A DNA stretch of 9,760 nucleotides, from positions 1-9,760 of the forward strand of contig JAIEDJ010000120.1 of the NCBI GenBank assembly GCA_029068025.1. Direction: 5' to 3'. The stretch comes from Oscillospiraceae bacterium (GTDB lineage Bacteria > Bacillota > Clostridia > Oscillospirales > Ruminococcaceae). Positions 4,960 through 9,760 of this stretch are shown piece by piece (within the stretch, counting starts at the first letter, position 1; each line of letters opens with the position of its first letter). The position numbers were made by a program, and so were the translations under genes. Under the pieces are notes generated by a model that was not told where the DNA came from, did no database searches, and saw only the letters and a program-made list of their open reading frames with translations.

Positions 4960-6900
4960 ATGGAAAACGAAGAATTATATCTGAATACCAAAGCCCAAGC
5001 CCCGGCAGATCAGCCGAAAATACCGCTGTATCAAGCCGTTTTTGCGTGGGGAACCTTCGCGCTTGGCTTTATTTTCACGCACTTTGCCGCACCGTATTTC
5101 GGCGGCGTGTGGGGCGGGATATTTATCGCGGCTTTCGGGATCTTCATCGCAATATACGCAAGGAAAAGCGGCGTAAAAATGACCGGGTCTCACATTGTAA
5201 TGCTGTCGGCGGCGGAGCTGTTCTGCCTTACCCCGCTGTTCTCCGCAAACAGGCTTGTGTGCTTTGCGGCGGCGGTTTATTCGTTCGCGCTGTACCTTTA
5301 TCTGCTGTCGGCAATGTCGGGTGCGGACGCGTTCGGACGGCATTTCGTCATGGACTTCCTCCGCTCGGTATTTGTCCGCCCGTTCGCGGGCTTCACACGT
5401 CAGCCTGTATCCGCGCTCTCGCTGTTCAAGGGAAAAGGCAGATCAAGGAATGTGCTTTACGCGTTTCTTGGACTGCTGCTCGCTTTGCCGCTGACAATTG
5501 TGGTGGTAGTGCTGCTGATGGATTCCGACGAGACCTTCAAAAACGTGATGAGCGGATTTTCCGAGCTCCTTCCGAACCTCTCGTTCTCGATAGTTGGGGA
5601 GATACTTTTCGCGATCCCGATAGCGATGTATATCTTCGGCGCGCTGTTTTCCGTAAAGGAGCCTGCGCATGAGTATTTCGGCGGCGCTCCCGAATACCGC
5701 TTCCTGCCGCCCGTGCTCTCATACTTCGCGGTAAGCCCGATCTGCGTTTTCTACCTTATTTATGTGATCGTCCAGATCGGAAATATCGCGGATGCGTTCG
5801 GCAATAACATCGGTTACGCGGAATTCGCGCGGCGCGGATTCTTCGAGCTGTGCGCCATATCGGTGATAAATCTCGGAGTTATAATACTTCTTCAGACCTT
5901 TTCCAAAAGAAAAGAGAACGACAAAAAGCCGCTCGCTCTGCGTGTCTACAGCATTATTATCCCCGCGTTCACGCTGATGATAATCGCCACCGCGCTCACC
6001 AAAATGTTTATGTATATCGGCGAATACGGCATGACGCAGCTCCGCATATATACCTCGTGGTTTATGATGCTGCTCGCCGTAATATTTGCGTTGATAATCG
6101 CGCTTCAGATCAAAGAGTATCGGATTTGGAAAGCGCTGTTCGTATCTTTTATGATATTATTTGCGGCGCTCTGCTTCGGAAATTTTGACGGAAACATCGC
6201 CGCGTACAACATCAATGCTTACCGCAGCGGCAATATCGAAAAGCTCGATGTGGACGCGTTCGAGGAGCTTGGCACGGCGGCAGTGGCTCCCGCGTATGAG
6301 CTTTACTGCAAATGTGACGACCCGGAGCTTTCCGAAAAGCTGAAAAGTTTCATCGTAAACGAGGGCGCAGCGGACGCGCTCAGACCGGGATTCGCGTATT
6401 TCAGCGTTCCGCGGGCTATGGCGCAGAACGCGTTCAGCGAGCTGTACAGCTCGGATGTTATCAAAGTATCGGTAGAGATCGACTGCAAAGATATCGATGA
6501 AATCACCGCCGAGTATATTGTCGGCGGTGAGCTCCGCGGCGGTCAGTCGATAAGTAATGCCCGCGGAGATGTCTTCAAGCGCGGCGAGACTGTGACATTC
6601 AATTTTAGAAAACAGGACTTCAAAAGCTTTGACGATCTCTCAAAGCAGAGCTTCGGCATTTACTTCCGCCTCAAGGAACACGGCGACAGCACCGAGTTCT
6701 ATCCCGATATCCCGCAGTACAGCGGCGCTCTGCCCGACGACTGCGACACGGAGCGATACTCACGCGCACAGGGAGATAACAGCAACAGCGAGCTTGACGG
6801 AACGGTTTGGTGGGAATGGAACGCGGAGTTCGACAGCGTTTACAACTTTGTGCTCCGCGAGACCGAAGGCGGAAAATACGCGCTGTATCCGATAAATTGA
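4960..6900 (+). CDS. DUF4153/DUF4173-type polytopic membrane protein
   Basis: A 646-residue protein with about 11 predicted membrane segments (near 25-43, 48-66, 77-94, 98-118, 165-187, 208-231, 250-273, 294-314, 328-351, 363-383, 389-407). A soluble C-terminal part of about 230 residues follows. The SLFKGKGRSRNVLYAFLGLL block before helix 5 and the NFDGNIAAYNINAYRSG block after the last helix are features I associate with the DUF4153/DUF4173 family. Its activity is unknown. The soluble tail has a helical part (about 430-500), then a beta-rich part ending in VWWEWNAEFDSVYNFVLRE. The start is ATG 4960, 8 bases after AAAGGAG; the GTG at 4951 overlaps that site and is rejected. It is last in the operon, followed by a hairpin at 6944-6975. 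Such genes often occur beside DUF2975/HTH pairs, suggesting a regulated membrane module. Confidence 0.82.
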   Translation: MENEELYLNTKAQAPADQPKIPLYQAVFAWGTFALGFIFTHFAAPYFGGVWGGIFIAAFGIFIAIYARKSGVKMTGSHIVMLSAAELFCLTPLFSANRLVCFAAAVYSFALYLYLLSAMSGADAFGRHFVMDFLRSVFVRPFAGFTRQPVSALSLFKGKGRSRNVLYAFLGLLLALPLTIVVVVLLMDSDETFKNVMSGFSELLPNLSFSIVGEILFAIPIAMYIFGALFSVKEPAHEYFGGAPEYRFLPPVLSYFAVSPICVFYLIYVIVQIGNIADAFGNNIGYAEFARRGFFELCAISVINLGVIILLQTFSKRKENDKKPLALRVYSIIIPAFTLMIIATALTKMFMYIGEYGMTQLRIYTSWFMMLLAVIFALIIALQIKEYRIWKALFVSFMILFAALCFGNFDGNIAAYNINAYRSGNIEKLDVDAFEELGTAAVAPAYELYCKCDDPELSEKLKSFIVNEGAADALRPGFAYFSVPRAMAQNAFSELYSSDVIKVSVEIDCKDIDEITAEYIVGGELRGGQSISNARGDVFKRGETVTFNFRKQDFKSFDDLSKQSFGIYFRLKEHGDSTEFYPDIPQYSGALPDDCDTERYSRAQGDNSNSELDGTVWWEWNAEFDSVYNFVLRETEGGKYALYPIN

Positions 6901-6943
6901 GATGATCATGAGATAATCCGAAACTTATTTGACACATAATCAA

Positions 6944-6975
6944 AAGGGGAAAGCCAATAATCTGACTTTCCCCTT
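6944..6975. terminator. Ten-base-pair hairpin between convergent genes
   Basis: AAGGGGAAAG at 6944-6953 pairs perfectly with 6966-6975 across a 12-base loop. Read leftwards, the stem continues into a run of four T (6942-6945), giving a reasonable intrinsic terminator for the minus-strand gene ending at 6990. Read rightwards it is followed by GAAAAA, so it would be weak for the DUF4153 operon ending at 6900. Confidence 0.7.
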
Positions 6976-6989
6976 GAAAAACCGCTCTA

Positions 6990-7511
6990 TTAATCGGAAT
7001 TTAAGGCTGTAATAAGCTTCCGTTCTTTGCTTTTGAGTGTCAGAGCTTCCAGCTCCGAGGCAGCATTGTTTTTTATATATTGTTGATTGAAATAAGTTGA
7101 AATATCAACGCTGTCCTCTGAAACATCATCCCTTAACAGCTCTTTCTTTTTCCAAAACCGCGTCAGCAGAGCCGCAGCGCTGTTTCGCCCCGTAACATTG
7201 TCAAAATCCTTAACAATGTTTTCGCTCAAAATTTCTATGTCAGCCTTTTTTTCAAGCCGCAGCACTATTTTCCAGATATCCTCTAGGTCATCCGTAAGTG
7301 ACAACAGCGCGTTAATGATCCCTATTGACTCTTCGTTGATCTCGGGGCATAAGTCTTGCCCATCCCCGACATATCCGTGCCGTACCACCTGCCTTGAACC
7401 CGTCTTCTCCGTAAGCAATTTCTCAAATCCAAGGCATATCTCCCCGGGGTCTGCGTTTGCGGCATTTGATACGCTGCTGAGGTTCAACTCAGCTCCAATA
7501 CGATCTATCAT
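6990..7511 (-). CDS. Hypothetical soluble protein, 173 residues
   Basis: I do not recognise this protein. It starts MIDRIGAELNLSSVSNAANA, with no signal peptide or membrane segment. A Gly-rich turn (RHGYVGDGQDLCPEINEES) at about residues 44-62 follows. The region about 63-105 (IGIINALLSLTDDLEDIWKI...LEKKADIEIL) looks amphipathic helical. The C-terminal third is charged (FWKKKELLRDDVSEDSVDIS, ending LTLKSKERKLITALNSD). The start at 7511 has AAGGAG 6 bases upstream. The frame stays open to 7631, but the promoter lies inside that extension, so the longer version is rejected. It is a single-gene unit with its own sigma-A promoter and a 3' hairpin, and its sequence looks more AT-rich than radA or the DUF4153 gene, which may point to later acquisition. 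It may be species-restricted. Confidence 0.75.
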   Translation of the reverse strand: MIDRIGAELNLSSVSNAANADPGEICLGFEKLLTEKTGSRQVVRHGYVGDGQDLCPEINEESIGIINALLSLTDDLEDIWKIVLRLEKKADIEILSENIVKDFDNVTGRNSAAALLTRFWKKKELLRDDVSEDSVDISTYFNQQYIKNNAASELEALTLKSKERKLITALNSD

Positions 7512-7578
7512 AAAAAACTCCTTATAACCTGACTTTGATCCAATACGACATCCACTAAAACCCAATTTGTATAATTTC

Positions 7579-7607
7579 ATTGTATCACAAAAAAAGCCAA
7601 AAGTCAA
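7579..7607 (-). promoter_or_regulatory. Sigma-A promoter of the 173-residue orphan gene
   Basis: On the minus strand: TTGACT (7607-7602), a 17-base spacer, and TACAAT (7584-7579), preceded by TGA as an extended -10. The leader would be about 60 bases before the ATG at 7511. Confidence 0.8.
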
Positions 7608-7643
7608 TAGAACGGAAAAATTATTCAGCACTGCGCAGGATAT

Positions 7644-7672
7644 TTGACTTTTCCCCCGTAATGTGCTATAAT
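7644..7672 (+). promoter_or_regulatory. Sigma-A promoter of radA
   Basis: TTGACT (7644-7649), a 17-base spacer, and a perfect TATAAT (7667-7672), with TGC forming an extended -10. Transcription should start near 7679, giving a leader of about 65 bases. The leader has only a weak 7-base inverted repeat (7683-7689 with 7705-7711). It lies back to back with the divergent promoter at 7579-7607; the two -35 boxes are 36 bases apart. Confidence 0.85.
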
Positions 7673-7743
7673 AAACTTATATTTTTCTCCCCGTCTCCGC
7701 CGGTGAGAAAAGCATAATGAAAATCAAGAAAGAGTGACATATT

Positions 7744-9132
7744 ATGCCCAAGAACAGATCCGTTTTTATATGCAGCGAGTGCGGCAGCGAATTCTCCAAG
7801 TGGAACGGAAAATGCCCGTCCTGCGGCTCGTGGAATACCTTAGAGGAAACCGAGCCGGTCACGGTGGTGAGCGGAAAGTCCGCGCCCGCCGCAAAGTTCG
7901 AGTACTCGCGTATCTCTGAGATCAGCTACGAGGACGAAACGCGCTACGATACTGGGATCTCGGAGCTTGACCGCGTTCTGGGCGGCGGACTTGTCAAAGG
8001 CTCGCTGGTACTGATCGGCGGCGATCCGGGAATTGGCAAGTCTACCCTGCTGTTACAGATCTGCGGACATATGGGCGAGGATCACACGATACTTTACGTT
8101 TCGGGCGAGGAAAGCGAGCGCCAGATAAAGCTCCGTGCGGAACGTCTTGGCGTGGCGTGCGACAATCTGTTCCTCGCGTCCAACAACAACTGCGAGAGCA
8201 TTATAAAGGCGGTCTGCGAGAACAAGCCCGAAGTCGTGATAATTGACTCCATACAAACGATAACCTCAAGCGCCATTACGTCAATGGCGGGCAGTATTGT
8301 CCAGGTGCGCGAGTGCACGGGCGCGTTTATGCGCATGGCGAAGAGCGAGGAGATCCCCGTGTTTATCGTCAGCCACGTCAACAAGGACGGCGGCATTGCC
8401 GGACCGAAAATTATGGAACATATTGTCGATACCGTTCTGTATTTCGAGGGCGATAAACAAATGTCCTACCGTATACTCCGCGCTATAAAGAACCGCTTCG
8501 GCTCTACCAACGAGATCGGCGTATTCAAGATGGACGACGACGGACTGACCCAGGTAGAGAACCCATCCGAGATGATGCTGTCGGGACGTCTCCCGAACGT
8601 TTCGGGCAGCGCGGTAGTCTGCGCTATGGAGGGCACCCGCCCCATACTCGCGGAGGTTCAGGCGCTTGTCACGAAATCCAGCTTTTCCGCGCCGCGCCGC
8701 GTGGCAACGGGCTTTGACTACAACAGACTTTATATGCTGCTTGCCGTCCTCGAAAAGCGCATGGGGCTGGCGTTCGGTGGCTTAGACGTATACGTGAACA
8801 TAGTCGGCGGACTGAAAATAGACGAACCCGCCGCCGATCTCGCGGTAGCTATGGCATTGTACTCGGCGCTGTTCGACAAGGTGATCCCCTCCGATCTGAT
8901 GGTATTCGGAGAGGTCGGCTTAGGCGGTGAGATCCGCTCCGTATCGCGCGTGCGTGAGCGCGTTAAGGAGGGGGCGCGTCTGGGGTTCACCAAATGCGTC
9001 ATACCCAGACACTCGTTCTCCACGCTCTCCAAAAGCGAGGATTACGGGATCAAGATCATCGGCGCGGATACACTCTCCGGCGCGTTCAGATCGCTTGCTC
9101 CTAAAAAGCAGAATGATGAGGACAAGTCATGA
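7744..9132 (+). CDS. radA: DNA repair protein RadA (Sms)
   Basis: RadA/Sms, a RecA-like ATP-dependent helicase that processes branched recombination intermediates in DNA repair and transformation. The 462 residues show the full family layout. An N-terminal zinc finger has Cys10-x2-Cys13 and Cys24-x2-Cys27. The RecA-type ATPase has Walker A GDPGIGKST at about 93-101, the GEES segment at 121-124 and Walker B VVIIDS at about 164-169. The RadA-specific KNRFG motif is at 249-253. The C-terminal Lon-like domain, about 285-450, includes GGLKIDEPAADLAVAMAL and GEVGLGGEIRSV; it is considered not to work as a protease in RadA. Length is typical (about 450-460). The ATG at 7744 follows a modest AAAGAG-like site. 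It has its own promoter at 7644-7672. Its last 4 bases overlap the next gene (ATGA), so the two are co-transcribed. Not adjacent to clpC or disA here. Confidence 0.98.
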   Translation: MPKNRSVFICSECGSEFSKWNGKCPSCGSWNTLEETEPVTVVSGKSAPAAKFEYSRISEISYEDETRYDTGISELDRVLGGGLVKGSLVLIGGDPGIGKSTLLLQICGHMGEDHTILYVSGEESERQIKLRAERLGVACDNLFLASNNNCESIIKAVCENKPEVVIIDSIQTITSSAITSMAGSIVQVRECTGAFMRMAKSEEIPVFIVSHVNKDGGIAGPKIMEHIVDTVLYFEGDKQMSYRILRAIKNRFGSTNEIGVFKMDDDGLTQVENPSEMMLSGRLPNVSGSAVVCAMEGTRPILAEVQALVTKSSFSAPRRVATGFDYNRLYMLLAVLEKRMGLAFGGLDVYVNIVGGLKIDEPAADLAVAMALYSALFDKVIPSDLMVFGEVGLGGEIRSVSRVRERVKEGARLGFTKCVIPRHSFSTLSKSEDYGIKIIGADTLSGAFRSLAPKKQNDEDKS

Positions 9133-9503
9133 AAAAAAGACTTGTCTGCGGCGCGGTTTTTCTTATAATTCTGGGCATTGAGGTACTTATCGGACTGTTT
9201 GTCCGCGACAGATTTATCCGACCATATCTCGGTGACGTTCTGGCGGTAATGTGCGTGTATTTTGCCGCCCGGATAGTGTTTGTAAAAAAGCCACGACTGC
9301 TCTCGATATGGGTCACGGCGTTTGCGTTTATCGTGGAGTTTATTCAGCTCACCCCATTATCTGAAATGCTCGGAAAAGGCTCAGTATTATCAATAATAGT
9401 CGGCGGAACTTTTGACATTTCCGATCTGTTTTGTTATCTTATAGGCGGCTCGGCGTGTCTGTGCTTTGATCTGAAAATTTTTCCGAACGTTGAAAACAAA
9501 TGA
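9129..9503 (+). CDS. DUF2809-type small membrane protein
   Basis: A 124-residue integral membrane protein with about four hydrophobic segments (near 5-24, 34-52, 57-73 and 99-114). The block RDRFIRPYLGDVLAVMCVYF and the late GGTFDISDLFCYLIGG are the two signatures I associate with DUF2809 proteins; their biochemical function is unknown. The start overlaps the radA stop by 4 bases (ATGA) and has GAGGA about 7 bases upstream inside radA, so translation is probably coupled to radA. The stop codon at 9501-9503 overlaps the first bases of a strong hairpin, which should end the operon. No functional link between RadA and this family is established. Confidence 0.85.
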   Translation: MKKRLVCGAVFLIILGIEVLIGLFVRDRFIRPYLGDVLAVMCVYFAARIVFVKKPRLLSIWVTAFAFIVEFIQLTPLSEMLGKGSVLSIIVGGTFDISDLFCYLIGGSACLCFDLKIFPNVENK

Positions 9504-9531
9504 TCCGGGAAACAAGCCCGTTTCCCGGATC
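9502..9531. terminator. Perfect 12-base-pair hairpin overlapping the DUF2809 stop
   Basis: GATCCGGGAAAC at 9502-9513 pairs perfectly with 9520-9531 across a six-base loop. The left arm begins within the TGA stop. There is no T run just after it on the + strand (CCATACTGTAG follows). Read on the minus strand the stem is followed by TTTGTTTTC, so it could also stop transcripts entering from the right. Confidence 0.65.
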
Positions 9532-9586
9532 CCATACTGTAGAAAAAGTGTATTAGCAAACAACCACATACCAAACTCGATCACAA

Positions 9587-9734
9587 GCACTCAAGCCAAG
9601 ATCAACGATGCGTAGGTGATTGCAAATTTCAAAAAGCAAGTGCTGAAGCGCAACGGAGCGTAAGCGGAGTGAGCATTCGGCGCTTGGCTAGTGCGGCGCG
9701 AAGCGCCGCACGGTTTTGAAATTTCTTTTTAAAA
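9587..9734 (+). repeat. Dispersed repeat element B (same family as 3790-4060)
   Basis: The gene-free end of the window holds the second copy of the repeat, opposite in orientation to element A. Shared blocks, in order, are GCACTCAAGCCAAGATCAACG (9587-9607), AATTTCAAAAAG (9625-9636), and TTTTGAAATTTCTTTTTAAA (9714-9733). Between them are different hairpins from those of A. A stem at 9637-9647 with 9676-9686 forms 11 pairs if transcribed, two of them G-U. A very strong stem follows, GTGCGGCGC-GAA-GCGCCGCAC at 9691-9711. AAATTTCAAAA (9624-9634) also pairs perfectly with 9714-9724, closing the whole element. It looks like a structured, mobile or RNA-encoding repeat. Bases 9532-9586 and 9735-9760 hold nothing I can name, though faint similarity to element A (AAAAAGTG near 9543) suggests the left edge may be further out. 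Confidence 0.7.
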
Positions 9735-9760
9735 AACCGCGCGGGAACAATGTTAAAACA

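Noticed and set aside
7512..7631. 40-residue N-terminal extension of the orphan gene
   Set aside because: The extension covers the gene's own promoter and lacks a ribosome site, whereas AAGGAG precedes the ATG at 7511.
7717..7737. Six-codon leader peptide (MKIKKE) before radA
   Set aside because: The frame is tiny, has no good ribosome site of its own, and its sequence doubles as the radA ribosome-site region; there is no attenuator structure.

Overview
The window looks like a chromosomal stretch from a spore-forming, mid-GC member of the Clostridia, most likely of the Ruminococcaceae/Oscillospiraceae type. The grounds are a yqfC-yqfD sporulation pair, Gram-positive-style strong Shine-Dalgarno sites and promoters, a DUF2975/Cro-type regulator/DUF4153 operon, and intergenic repeats of a style I associate with this group. 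Taxonomy is inferred from gene content, not tested.

Layout. (1) The window opens inside a uracil-DNA glycosylase gene (ung) on the + strand, whose true start lies before base 1. (2) About 520 bases without a gene follow. They are almost wholly filled by one long imperfect palindrome (624-1104) made of two head-to-head copies of a hairpin-rich repeat. (3) A + strand gene for an unrecognised protein, with an N-terminal zinc ribbon and a TPR-like stretch, runs to 2289. It overlaps by 16 bases the 3' end of the minus-strand pair yqfC-yqfD (3773 down to 2274). (4) About 500 gene-free bases (3774-4280) hold a second repeat element (A), a 40-base tandem repeat, a possible operator and a strong promoter. 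(5) That promoter drives a tight three-gene + strand operon: a four-helix DUF2975 membrane protein, a 69-residue Cro/CI-type regulator and an 11-helix DUF4153/DUF4173-type membrane protein. (6) An orphan minus-strand gene (173 residues, unknown) follows, divergent from radA, with back-to-back sigma-A promoters between them. (7) radA overlaps a DUF2809 membrane-protein gene by 4 bases; that gene ends in a hairpin. (8) The last 250 bases carry element B, a second copy of the repeat seen at 3790-4050, in the opposite orientation.

How the genes relate. ung (base excision repair) and radA (recombination intermediate processing) are housekeeping genome-maintenance genes. yqfC and yqfD act in the mother cell during sporulation in Bacillus relatives. 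The DUF2975/HTH/DUF4153 operon looks like a self-contained regulator-plus-membrane-protein module. I see no phage, CRISPR, toxin-antitoxin or biosynthetic system. The least explained content is the non-coding repeats, the operator-like array before the membrane operon, and two genes with no family I recognise.
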